The position numbers and the translations under genes are program-made. Source: JAADFF01 sp013153035 (GTDB taxonomy: Bacteria; Coprothermobacterota; Coprothermobacteria; Coprothermobacterales; JAADFF01). From it: a stretch of 64,000 nucleotides of DNA. The stretch lies in NCBI GenBank assembly GCA_026184435.1, contig CP046447.1; one strand, written 5' to 3'. This document shows positions 27,090-36,137 of this stretch, one piece after another. The notes beneath the pieces are model-generated. The model ran no database searches, was not told where the DNA came from, and worked only from the letters and a program-made list of their open reading frames with translations. Position 1 is the stretch's first letter, and each line of letters starts with the position of its first letter.

Positions 27090-27240
27090 CTTCGGAGGTG
27101 GCATCTTCCCTGAGCCTTTGGCGGAGGTGTTCTTCGGCAGTTTGTCTGTCTACCTCCACTAGTATGCCGCCCAGGTCCAGATAGAAGGAGCGGGCTCCTT
27201 CTAGTATCTTCTGATACCATTCCCACTCCTTCCGTACCAT
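27073..27240 (-). CDS. 55-residue partner gene of the prefoldin-like protein
   Basis: Product starts MVRKEWEWYQKILEGARSFY, continues with LGGILVEVDRQTAEEHLRQR and ends in an acidic tail (EDATSEEGSTE). It starts six bases after the prefoldin-like stop, with GAGGAG within that gene's last codons as ribosome site, and ends inside the operon terminator. It is predicted amphipathic-helical with Trp/Tyr-rich N-terminus and resembles no family I know. The tight coupling suggests a binding partner or a short beta-type subunit. Confidence 0.65.
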   Translation of the reverse strand: MVRKEWEWYQKILEGARSFYLDLGGILVEVDRQTAEEHLRQRLREDATSEEGSTE

Positions 27241-27246
27241 GGCGAA

Positions 27247-27687
27247 TCACTCCTCTTCCGTTGGGCCTGTCTCCCTCACCTTAGGCAGAATCTCCTTAAG
27301 TTCTTGAACAGTACTCTCAAGCTCCGTGACAAGGGAGTCCCTCAAAGCCCTTAAGAGAGCTACCTGTTCTTCGATCTTTTTCTCGACATCCTCATAGGAG
27401 AACTCTGCATAAATGTCAGAGCCCACGTTCATGATGACAGTGTCAATCTCCTCCAGTTTGACTTTGACCTTGATATCGGGACCAACGGGTATGTGCACCA
27501 CTTTACCGCTACCCATAGACTTCAAAGTCTTTAGGGTATTCAGCGTGGCACCCCACTGCACAATGGCAGCGTCGATACCCCTAATCTGGTCCCTCAGGCC
27601 CTCAGCCTTAGCCAACAAGACGTTGAACTTCTCCTGGAGATCGGTGTACATCTGCTCCTTCTCCTGACGAGTGAGTTTCTTCACCAT
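27247..27687 (-). CDS. Prefoldin alpha subunit homologue
   Basis: 146 residues in the prefoldin alpha pattern: N-terminal coiled coil (about 1-50), a central beta segment with the conserved VVHIPVGPDIKVKVKLEEID and VIMNVGSDIYAEFSYEDVEK, then a C-terminal coiled coil (about 105-140). Prefoldin is a jellyfish-shaped holdase that hands unfolded proteins to group II chaperonins in archaea and eukaryotes; it is uncommon in bacteria. A GGAGGTGGT site precedes the ATG. It is cotranscribed with the 55-residue gene. No beta subunit is seen here; alpha-only filaments or assemblies are possible (inference). Confidence 0.8.
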   Translation of the reverse strand: MVKKLTRQEKEQMYTDLQEKFNVLLAKAEGLRDQIRGIDAAIVQWGATLNTLKTLKSMGSGKVVHIPVGPDIKVKVKLEEIDTVIMNVGSDIYAEFSYEDVEKKIEEQVALLRALRDSLVTELESTVQELKEILPKVRETGPTEEE

Positions 27688-27830
27688 GGTACACCACCTC
27701 CTTCCCTCGGTTTTTTACCTCGGGCAATATATAAATACCAGAAATCACATCAAAACATTCACCAAACATACTGACAACAATCTCACAAGTACTTATTTAC
27801 ACAAGGGTTTATAATGATAAGGAGGGGGAG

Positions 27831-29447
27831 GTGAACATCTTGTCTGGAGATAGCATCAAAGTCGTTAGAGTCGGTCGCGTATCTATAAAAACAGAACCTC
27901 GTGGCACTTTTATCAAATTACACAACACAATAGAACCCAACAAACTATCATCCCTACTGTCTAAACTGCACCTTCCCAAGATAGATAATATTCTCATTAA
28001 GAATATCAACAAGCACCAGGGTAAATGGATAAAAATTAGTGATGAAATCATAAACAGCAATGGGTACTTTGAACTTATCACTTCTCCCGACGGTCTCATT
28101 GGCCGTATTGTGTACTATCCGGCGATAGGTAATGGTACGGATATGACAGCAGATGACATATACAACGAGCTTATATCTAAGCACCATGTAAGTCCCAAAT
28201 ACATAGATAAATCGGCTATACAGACGGCCATTCAGAAGCCCGGTATACCCCAAGTTGTAGCAAGAGGCATACCCCCCATTCATGGCAAAAATGCATATAT
28301 TAAGGTAATTCCCGAGGAAAAAAAAGTTGTACCATCCTTGAAAAAAGGCAAAATAGACTGGCACGAAATCAGTAGCCTCATATATGTGGACGAAGGTGAC
28401 ATCGTGATAGAAAAAATTCCACCCACAAAGGGTAAACCTGGTAGAGATATATTTGACAGGGAAATACCACCTATACCCGGCAAGGATATAGAACTTCAGT
28501 CTGTTATCGGCGAAGGATTAAAAGTAGAAGGCAACAAGGTTATAGCAACAACCAGTGGTATTCTTACCAAAGAAGAAGGGAAGTATAAGGTAGAAGAGGT
28601 ATATATCGTAGATGGTGATCTCGATTATGAAGTGGGCAACATTAAAAATGTGAAACATGTAGAGGTGCGGGGCAGCGTGCTACCCGGTTTTTCTATCGAG
28701 GCCAAGGGAAATGTGATTATCAGAGGCACACTTGACAATGGCTACATTATTGCCGGAGGAAATGTGTACATAGAGGGAATAGCCACAGGAGATAAAGATG
28801 GCTATATTAAAGCCGGTGGTTTTATATATGCACGAGAATTCATAGAAATGACAGTGGAGGCCGGCGGCAGTGTGTATTCAAATGGAGGATTTAGACACAG
28901 CGACATACTCTCCGGAGAAAACATCATAGCCGTTAATACCCGTGCAATAGCCGTGGGGGGCAACCTTATGGCACGAAAATACATATATGCACCCATTGTT
29001 GGTAATATGCATGGTACACGCACTGAAGTCCATGCAGGGTACATTGAGGACCTAAAAGAGAAACTTCAAACAATCAAAGAACAAATGGAACAGTGGAGTT
29101 CCTCTATAGAAAAGGCTATTGAAAACCTCAAAAAAACAAATAGCCCAAATATGAAACAACTTCTCATGAGTAAGATAAATTCTGTAAGAGATAAATTAAG
29201 AAACTTTGAAAAAGAGAAGAAACAATTAGAGGAAACCATACGAAAGGCATCTTCATATGCTATTTACATAGCCAAAGAGGCACATCCCGGTAGCGTGTTT
29301 AAACTGGCGGGATGGTATACATATAAGCCCCGTGAAAAGATCAATACATGCGTACTCAGGTTGGTAGACGGTAACTTAAAACCCGACAAGTGGACTAGAC
29401 CACCATTCAAAGTCAAAATACCTGTGGCAAAAATTAAGAAGAAATAA
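27831..29447 (+). CDS. FapA/DUF342-family polymer-like protein
   Basis: 538 residues. The middle (about 255-400) shows the stacked beta-helix pattern of DUF342/FapA proteins, with repeats such as VRGSVLPGFSIEAKGNVIIR, IIAGGNVYIEG, IKAGGFIYA and VEAGGSVYSNGG. A coiled coil follows at about 405-470, then a short C-terminal domain. Family members (FapA, once annotated as flagellar assembly A) act in envelope or signalling contexts not well defined. GTG start with GGAGG five bases before. It ends one base from the stop of the convergent EAL gene. Confidence 0.82.
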   Translation: MNILSGDSIKVVRVGRVSIKTEPRGTFIKLHNTIEPNKLSSLLSKLHLPKIDNILIKNINKHQGKWIKISDEIINSNGYFELITSPDGLIGRIVYYPAIGNGTDMTADDIYNELISKHHVSPKYIDKSAIQTAIQKPGIPQVVARGIPPIHGKNAYIKVIPEEKKVVPSLKKGKIDWHEISSLIYVDEGDIVIEKIPPTKGKPGRDIFDREIPPIPGKDIELQSVIGEGLKVEGNKVIATTSGILTKEEGKYKVEEVYIVDGDLDYEVGNIKNVKHVEVRGSVLPGFSIEAKGNVIIRGTLDNGYIIAGGNVYIEGIATGDKDGYIKAGGFIYAREFIEMTVEAGGSVYSNGGFRHSDILSGENIIAVNTRAIAVGGNLMARKYIYAPIVGNMHGTRTEVHAGYIEDLKEKLQTIKEQMEQWSSSIEKAIENLKKTNSPNMKQLLMSKINSVRDKLRNFEKEKKQLEETIRKASSYAIYIAKEAHPGSVFKLAGWYTYKPREKINTCVLRLVDGNLKPDKWTRPPFKVKIPVAKIKKK

Positions 29448-29448
29448 C

Positions 29449-30768
29449 CTATGAAAGGAAATAACCGGGAAACCTCATACTAGGAATGTCATACTCAACA
29501 TCCTTCAATAAATTCTTGACTTTTTCATCGTCTACTAGTTCGGGCGCAGGGCGAAACATATAGTAGCCCTGATAGTAACGATAACCAATGTGAAGAAGAG
29601 CCTGAAACTCCTTTTCAGTTTCTACCCCTTCTATAAACAGCAAGGTATCAGGTTGATAAAGACAACCTATCAATCTTTCTAAAAACATCTGCTTGGTGAC
29701 ATCTTGGCTAACGTTTTCTATAAAACTACGATCTATTTTCACAATACGTGTATTGATTGAGAATATCAGTTTAAATGTTGTTGCACCGGCACCAAAGTCA
29801 TCAACAGCCACCTGATAACCTTCTGACACAAGAAGGTCTATAACACGGGCAAATGCTGCAAAGTCATCTATGTATGTCTTTTCAGATACCTCCCAGATGA
29901 TATTCTCCTTGGGTATTCCGGCATATTTTAGATCTTTCTCTATATCATCTATAAACATTGGTGTAAAAGGGCCAAGATTAATAGACAAGAGGGCATTTTT
30001 GTTCTCCTTGACATAATTCTTAAATGTCTCTATATGCTTACGTCTAACAATACGGTCAAGATCCATCTCCATACCATTGTAATGGGCTATTTTAAATAAG
30101 AGAGCCGGACTCCTTAGAAGAGAGCCTTCCGGCCCTCTTACCAATGCCTCATGGGCATAAATCTTCTTCTCCTTCACATCAATAATGGGTTGAAAGTAGG
30201 TATACACACTACCAGTATCCAAAATATGATATAGCTCACGACTTAACTCATCTATTTTTATACGCCTACGCATGTCAGCTCTACCAAGAGCCAACTTCAC
30301 TGCCTCCACAATATCATCAGTATCGGCAGAACGCAGGAAAGCATAGCCTACAGCAAACTCTACAAATGTGCGAAACGGATTTCTAAAGATATCTACCTGT
30401 TTTTGAATTCTACGAATAGACACATCACTGAGAAAAACAGCTATGAGATCATCCTCCAGAGACTCCACTTTATTTTTCAATGCTTCTGAATCACTGACAT
30501 CAGCCCCAAACTTGGGTAGTACAATAGCGAACAAATCTATACCACTAGTAGAACCAACATAAATAACATCAAAGTAACGGGATAAAGTCTTATGAAAATC
30601 ACCCTTAATTGCCTCAACATCGAGAATGTATGTAAGATAATCTATCCACTCTTCGTCTTTGAAAAAGCTGCGTACAACAATGAGAATAGGTGAGATTCCT
30701 GCAGATAAATAAGGCTCTAACCTATCGGACAAATCTTCTTCTATAAGAGTAAGTGATATATTTCTCAT
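29449..30768 (-). CDS. EAL-domain c-di-GMP phosphodiesterase
   Basis: 439 residues. An N-terminal domain of about 175 residues (no family recognised) precedes an EAL domain with every catalytic residue in place: E207 of EAL, N264 (SINLG), E293 (WEVSE), D323-D324 (DDFGAG), K344 (VKIDRSF), E380 (IEGVE) and Q400. It should hydrolyse c-di-GMP to pGpG. It starts 15 bases after the GGDEF gene with GGGGG as ribosome site, so synthesis and breakdown enzymes are made together. No membrane helices, so cytoplasmic. Confidence 0.9.
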   Translation of the reverse strand: MRNISLTLIEEDLSDRLEPYLSAGISPILIVVRSFFKDEEWIDYLTYILDVEAIKGDFHKTLSRYFDVIYVGSTSGIDLFAIVLPKFGADVSDSEALKNKVESLEDDLIAVFLSDVSIRRIQKQVDIFRNPFRTFVEFAVGYAFLRSADTDDIVEAVKLALGRADMRRRIKIDELSRELYHILDTGSVYTYFQPIIDVKEKKIYAHEALVRGPEGSLLRSPALLFKIAHYNGMEMDLDRIVRRKHIETFKNYVKENKNALLSINLGPFTPMFIDDIEKDLKYAGIPKENIIWEVSEKTYIDDFAAFARVIDLLVSEGYQVAVDDFGAGATTFKLIFSINTRIVKIDRSFIENVSQDVTKQMFLERLIGCLYQPDTLLFIEGVETEKEFQALLHIGYRYYQGYYMFRPAPELVDDEKVKNLLKDVEYDIPSMRFPGYFLS

Positions 30769-30783
30769 AATAGCCCCCTGTAG

Positions 30784-33700
30784 TTATTCTACCAGGTCAC
30801 TAGAATTCCACACAACCGTACGATTCTTACCCATACGCTTAGCCATATACATAGCCATATCTGCCCTTCTAATAAGCTCTCTATCTCCAACCACCTCTCC
30901 ATCTTTCAATGTTGCCACACCAATAGAGACGGAAAGTGTGATATCATGGTCGATGTATCTCAGAATAGCCTTTCTTATACGCTCTGCAACAAGAAAAGCT
31001 CCTTCTTCGTCGGTGTCAGGAAGGATAACGATAAACTCTTCACCACCATATCTACCGGCCATATCAACGATACGTATACTGTCTTTAATAATTTGTCCCA
31101 CTTTAGCAAGTACACTATCACCCACATCATGTCCATATGTATCATTGATACGCTTAAAATCATCAATATCTATAAATAGAAGTGATAAAGGACTTTTGTT
31201 GCGTAGATATCTGCTAATCTCTTTTCTTAGCATGCCAAGAATATACCAGCGGGAATATAATCCTGTAAGACTATCGACAATAGCACGCTCACTGACTTTC
31301 ATCTTGAGAAGCAAACCTATAACATTATCAGCGTATACCTTCAAACTTGTGATAGTATCTTCTGAAAAGATACCCTCTACATAACGATTTTCTGCATACA
31401 TAATAAGCTTGGCATCTTTCACATGAGATACCACATAGACATAAGAGGGTGATTTGTTAACTTTATACGGTACATCACCATAGATATCCGATGGAGACAT
31501 ATAAAAATCACTAAATTTATGAGTTATTCCCCGGGTAATATCAACCCCAACAAAGTCTGTAAAGTTCTGCCACTGAAGCAACATCCACATGCCAGTGGCC
31601 GGAATAATAATACGAGAAAGGATACTAATCATAACATCTTCTATAGTATTCTCAAGGGCTATCTCTGAAAACAGATATGTAAGCATCATACGATTGACAT
31701 ATATATCAAACATATCTGGTGGTACCTCACTAAGAGATATATCAAGTTTTTCCTGTATATGAGACATACGAGCAGACTCAAGAACATAGTACATAGCCAT
31801 TGCATCGTATAAATGCTCTCTCATAGAGGGAATATCACCAAGCATCTCATAAAAGTAAGCCATAAATTCTTTGGCCTGAGCCATCTCAAGAAGATTACCT
31901 ATTCTACCTGAAACCTGTAATGTTCTCTTCAGATGCTCTATACCATCTTCAGGCATATTCCTAGATAGATAATACCTATATATGTGAATAGGAGGAGAAT
32001 TATCCCCGGGTTCAATCTCACCCCTCATTATTTTGATACCGTCTCTTACGACTTTGCTCTTTATATAACCTTCGCCATATAGTCCTATACTTTCCATCCA
32101 CTGTTCCAGTGTCTCCTCAGCTTCCGAAAGGTAACCCTCTAACATAAGGTTATATGCCCTGGCATGATAATACTTCATCTTCAAGTCATACGGAACCTTA
32201 TCCCATCCTATGGCATCCATAATCTTTTTCATCTTCTCTACATAATACATAGATCTATCATGATACCCATAATCTTGGGCTACAAAACTCATGGCATAGT
32301 ACATATCAAGCACTACATTCTTACCAAGAAGAAGCTCGGCAATAGGTATAAAATCTTTAAGCATAGTTTCCAGAGAACTATAAGGTTCTGAAGCTTGTGA
32401 ACCTATTAGCAAATAATTAGAAAAGGCCACCGTTGAACGGGATACTCCATACAATAGAGCAGACTGATAAGCCTTAAATAGCAGAGGAACCAAGCGAGTA
32501 TATGGATATGCGATATTATCCCGATATAGTGAAACAAAAAGATTATTAAATATACCAGAGGCCAAAAACCATAGCATCCGGTCTTCTATAATATCTTTCG
32601 CAACATCCAAAAGTTCTCGAGCCTCTTTATAACGCTCAGAGAGAATAAGGAGTCTTGCATATCCATTATAAAGGTGCACCTTAAGATACGGATCCCCTAC
32701 ATCGGGACATGTAACAATCCTTCGTATACTCTCCATCTGCTCATGAGTAATCCTATGGGAACGCCACAAATATTCAAATGCACTTAGTATGAGTACGTTA
32801 CGCTGAAGAGATGGAGATATTTTCTTAGAATACTGCAACATTTCCTGCCAATATGAAACATACTTTTCCTCATGTGGGCTTACGATAGCCATATACATGT
32901 AAACAGAAAAGGGCAACTTTTCCTCTTCCATCAATTTATCTACAATATATCTAACCAATGACTTATCGTAGTCATCTCTAGCAGAAGCCAACTTGAGGAA
33001 AAAGCCCATCTGTGGCTTACTAAGATTTGCTCTGTACTTAAAATAGTAAGGATACAAATCATCATAAGCTTTACGAAATCTACCACTTTTAACCATAAGT
33101 CGGGCATATAAGGTTATCGATGCAAGTGCTTTGCGAATATCACCCTTTTTCTCACTAAGCATGGCAACGAAATACATATTGCCATATAGATTCCGCCTCA
33201 TTAGGCTAAGAGCCATATTCTCAACCTCGACATCTACCCAGTTGCGCAAGGCATAGTCTTTCATGGCAATATTGGTAAAGCTATAGAAAAAATCTCCATG
33301 ATGCTCTAGTACACCCCAGTGCAAAAGATCACGAAAAGCCTCTTCTGCCCACGGATAATGGTTGATAAGTCGAGCTATAAACGATACGGTTAGATGGGCA
33401 CTGGTATTATCGGATATTAGGGCAAGCATCCCCAATAACTTCCTATGTTTTCCTGTAAATGGCAAAGATAAGAGTTTTTCAAGGGAATATCGAGAGTTAA
33501 TTTCCACATCATTCAGCTCGGGAAAATCCAAATCCTTGGCAGTAGCATCGGCTACAACGCATAGATGGACTGCCCCAGCATCAAGTTTCTCTTGCTTCCC
33601 AAGAAACTCAATAAATCTTCTATAGCGATAATCTCGAGAAAAATCTATCCTACCAAATACCCATAACACCTTTTTTGTCTGATATTTATGGGCTATGTAA

Positions 33701-34044
33701 TCCATAGCCCTATAAAGGGCATAGAATACTACCCGCTCATGGATATCTGGATAGACATCATATTCACCAGGCAACTCTTCAGATGGCAAAAGAGACTGAA
33801 ACACAGTGCCCATTAAACCACCAAGGGTAAGATAAAACTCTTCATCAAGATAAGGTAGTAGTGCATAGGCTATAGCAGCCACAGATACATAACGGTTCAG
33901 ATAATCGGGCAAATATATTATGGGAATATTAATATCTCTCTTTTTGAAATATTCAAGCACATCTTCAGCTCTGACATCGTTTTGCGATATCTTTGCCACG
34001 TGGAATCCGGGCTCATTAAGTGATAAAAATTTCTCAACCTTCAT
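30784..34044 (-). CDS. GGDEF diguanylate cyclase with STAND-like/TPR N-terminus
   Basis: 1086 residues. The GGDEF domain (about 925-1080) has the active site GGEEF at 1000-1004 and an inhibitory RxxD site (RIVD, 991-994), so it should make c-di-GMP and be product-inhibited. Ahead of it is a GAF-like segment (about 790-910), and before that some 600 residues of helical TPR-like repeats. Residues 1-300 follow the layout of STAND/MalT-type regulators (sandwich fold, KKVLWVFGRIDF in a Walker B-like position, then a helical arm), but no P-loop is visible. It is probably a degenerate scaffold that senses a partner. First gene of the pair with the EAL protein. Confidence 0.88.
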   Translation of the reverse strand: MKVEKFLSLNEPGFHVAKISQNDVRAEDVLEYFKKRDINIPIIYLPDYLNRYVSVAAIAYALLPYLDEEFYLTLGGLMGTVFQSLLPSEELPGEYDVYPDIHERVVFYALYRAMDYIAHKYQTKKVLWVFGRIDFSRDYRYRRFIEFLGKQEKLDAGAVHLCVVADATAKDLDFPELNDVEINSRYSLEKLLSLPFTGKHRKLLGMLALISDNTSAHLTVSFIARLINHYPWAEEAFRDLLHWGVLEHHGDFFYSFTNIAMKDYALRNWVDVEVENMALSLMRRNLYGNMYFVAMLSEKKGDIRKALASITLYARLMVKSGRFRKAYDDLYPYYFKYRANLSKPQMGFFLKLASARDDYDKSLVRYIVDKLMEEEKLPFSVYMYMAIVSPHEEKYVSYWQEMLQYSKKISPSLQRNVLILSAFEYLWRSHRITHEQMESIRRIVTCPDVGDPYLKVHLYNGYARLLILSERYKEARELLDVAKDIIEDRMLWFLASGIFNNLFVSLYRDNIAYPYTRLVPLLFKAYQSALLYGVSRSTVAFSNYLLIGSQASEPYSSLETMLKDFIPIAELLLGKNVVLDMYYAMSFVAQDYGYHDRSMYYVEKMKKIMDAIGWDKVPYDLKMKYYHARAYNLMLEGYLSEAEETLEQWMESIGLYGEGYIKSKVVRDGIKIMRGEIEPGDNSPPIHIYRYYLSRNMPEDGIEHLKRTLQVSGRIGNLLEMAQAKEFMAYFYEMLGDIPSMREHLYDAMAMYYVLESARMSHIQEKLDISLSEVPPDMFDIYVNRMMLTYLFSEIALENTIEDVMISILSRIIIPATGMWMLLQWQNFTDFVGVDITRGITHKFSDFYMSPSDIYGDVPYKVNKSPSYVYVVSHVKDAKLIMYAENRYVEGIFSEDTITSLKVYADNVIGLLLKMKVSERAIVDSLTGLYSRWYILGMLRKEISRYLRNKSPLSLLFIDIDDFKRINDTYGHDVGDSVLAKVGQIIKDSIRIVDMAGRYGGEEFIVILPDTDEEGAFLVAERIRKAILRYIDHDITLSVSIGVATLKDGEVVGDRELIRRADMAMYMAKRMGKNRTVVWNSSDLVE

Positions 34045-34127
34045 ACATACTCACCATTTGCCTAATAATACCACCTTAGAGTGTAAAATTAATATATAGA
34101 AGGCCCTATCAAGAAGGAGGGGGTATC

Positions 34128-34790
34128 ATGAAGAAATTTTTAAGCGTATTTATCTCCCTGTTTATCGTGATTTTTCTTATATCATGCGGTGGTAGCCCGT
34201 CCCAAAAACCTGTGACCGAAACCCAAAACACAGAAAACACAGATCACATAAAACCCGGCGTCGTATCATTTATTTCTAATTTATCGAAAACTGCCAGTAT
34301 TCCCAATTATGTTATAGAAAATCTCAAAGCTACAGACAACTACACGCTCAATGTCAATAAATCAGGTGGAGGCACATTTTTCCACCTTGTTATCCACGCT
34401 AAAAAATCTATACAACCATCGGAAGCACAAGGAGAAGATATCAATATCGTTGTAGAGGGAAACACCATAACTATTGAAGGTTCTGCTCCTATAACATTTG
34501 AAGACGCAGCTACTATAGTCTTCTCCGATAGTGCTATTCAGTGGGTATTGCATCTCTTCTACGATAAGACATCAATGTTTACTGTAGGAAAAGACCTACC
34601 ACACGGAGCAACATTATTTGTGCTTTCCGTCAATGAAAACTCACCTTGGGATACATATATTTCCCTAAAAAGTATGGGAGTAGCGAAAGAAGACCCAACA
34701 GAAAAAGATGATGTTTACACATTGACGCTGAGTGATGGCCATAAGGTCTACATAATTTCAACCCAAGATGGTGTAGATATTTATAAATAG
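34128..34790 (+). CDS. Lipoprotein of unknown function
   Basis: 220 residues. Signal peptide with lipobox FLISC (C21-22), a Ser/Pro/Thr/Gln-rich linker to about residue 45, then an alpha/beta domain with strands such as FFHLVIHAKKS and DINIVVEGNTITIEG. No family recognised. AAGGAGGGGG precedes the ATG. The MscS gene starts 11 bases after its stop, so the two form one unit. Confidence 0.75.
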   Translation: MKKFLSVFISLFIVIFLISCGGSPSQKPVTETQNTENTDHIKPGVVSFISNLSKTASIPNYVIENLKATDNYTLNVNKSGGGTFFHLVIHAKKSIQPSEAQGEDINIVVEGNTITIEGSAPITFEDAATIVFSDSAIQWVLHLFYDKTSMFTVGKDLPHGATLFVLSVNENSPWDTYISLKSMGVAKEDPTEKDDVYTLTLSDGHKVYIISTQDGVDIYK

Positions 34791-34801
34791 GAGGTGTTTT
34801 T

Positions 34802-35821
34802 ATGGGTAGTCTATGGTATTCAATTATTACCGCGATTGTTGGTATTATTGTCATCTATGCCGTGCTGAACAGACTATCTTCTTATCTGTGCAACAAGGGC
34901 TTCAAACACCTATGTCATCTCGGTGACATCACCATGAAAGTAGGTGCTATACTGGGTGCACTGTATCTTGCATATGTCATACTACCTTATGCACCACTGA
35001 GTGCCTTTGCGCTCAGATCACTCAACAAGGTTATAGCTTTTACCGCTATCATCGTCATTACCTGGTATGTTGTCATACTCCTTGAAAAGGGCATAAGAGA
35101 GTATCTTGAAAGAAAACACACAGCAGTACTGGCAACAGGCTTAACTATTACCATTATGAAGATTCTTATACTGTCTCTGGGCATACTTATAGCCCTTGAA
35201 AGTGTGGGAATATCTATCACTCCCATTATTACCACTTTAGGTATCGGTGGTTTAGCAGTAGCCCTTGCACTACAAGATATTCTGGCAAACCTATTCTCTG
35301 GCATGCTATTGGTTATATCTAAAGACATCAATGTGGGAGACTTTATAAAGATAGATGACGAAACTCAGGGTTTCATAGAAGATATCAGTCTAAGAAACAC
35401 AGTTATACGCAGAGCATTTGATGGAGCCAATGTCATAGTACCAAACTCTAAAGTTGTCAATGCCGCCATTGTAAACTTCCAGAAAGGAAACGATGGATCA
35501 TATGGACTCGCCATACCGGTGGGCGTATCGTACGATGCCAACCTGAAAAAAGTTAGAGAAATCACCCTACAGGTAGCCAAAGAAGTGGTTAATGAAGTTG
35601 AAGACGCCGATAAGAGCTTTGAACCTATAGTGAGATTTGATTCATTCGGCGATAGCGCTATAAACTTCAAAGTGTTATTCAAATCAAAGACTTTATTGGG
35701 TAGATTTGCCATCATAGACAAATTCATTGAGAAACTAAAAGAAGTTTATGACAAGGAAGATATAGAGATACCCTATCCCAAACAAGATATCTATATCAAA
35801 GAAATGCCTAAAGAACAGTAG
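34802..35821 (+). CDS. MscS-family mechanosensitive channel
   Basis: 339 residues. Four N-terminal helices (about 8-27, 43-65, 75-95, 112-135), then the pore/beta domain (IITTLGIGGLAVALALQDIL, NVGDFIKIDDETQGFIEDI, NVIVPNSKVVNAAI) and a C-terminal cage domain. It is clearly paralogous to the channel at 3538-4626 (same KPGD/NVGD and VIVPN motifs), and like it sits in an operon with a lipoprotein. AGGAGGTG upstream. Confidence 0.92.
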   Translation: MGSLWYSIITAIVGIIVIYAVLNRLSSYLCNKGFKHLCHLGDITMKVGAILGALYLAYVILPYAPLSAFALRSLNKVIAFTAIIVITWYVVILLEKGIREYLERKHTAVLATGLTITIMKILILSLGILIALESVGISITPIITTLGIGGLAVALALQDILANLFSGMLLVISKDINVGDFIKIDDETQGFIEDISLRNTVIRRAFDGANVIVPNSKVVNAAIVNFQKGNDGSYGLAIPVGVSYDANLKKVREITLQVAKEVVNEVEDADKSFEPIVRFDSFGDSAINFKVLFKSKTLLGRFAIIDKFIEKLKEVYDKEDIEIPYPKQDIYIKEMPKEQ

Positions 35822-35852
35822 AAAGGTGGGGGATCCCCCCCACCTTTTTTTT
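35822..35852 (+). terminator. Terminator after the second MscS gene
   Basis: 8-bp core stem (GGTGGGGG with CCCCCACC), extended by A-T pairs, followed by eight T. The rest of the gap to 36137 (about 285 bases) contains no gene; it holds an AGAAATTTCT palindrome near 36089 and presumably the promoter of the SLH gene. Confidence 0.92.
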
Positions 35853-36137
35853 GAAGGCGAAGAAATTTTCCTGTCATACCTCCAAATAGAAATCTCTTTC
35901 CCACCCCAAAAGATTTCACATTACCGTGACGCTTGTTCTAATCTATCCTATCTATATACAGGCGGATTTCTTACAAAATCATTTCACAAAATCAGGCGCT
36001 ACTTACCTTACCAACACACAAAATCAGCATATTAAACAATAAAACACCATGTTTTTTTGGTATTTCATAAATACCCAGTGAGCAATGTCACAAAAGAAAT
36101 TTCTTCTGCGTATATATAGGTGAGGAGGTGATCAAAG

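Noticed and set aside
27014..27250. 78-codon minus-strand frame after the prefoldin-like gene
   Set aside because: Arg/Pro-rich shadow of the 55-residue gene at 27073-27240, which has the ribosome site and spacing.
35826..36035. 69-codon frame between MscS and the SLH gene
   Set aside because: Starts inside the terminator hairpin, no ribosome site, no sensible composition.
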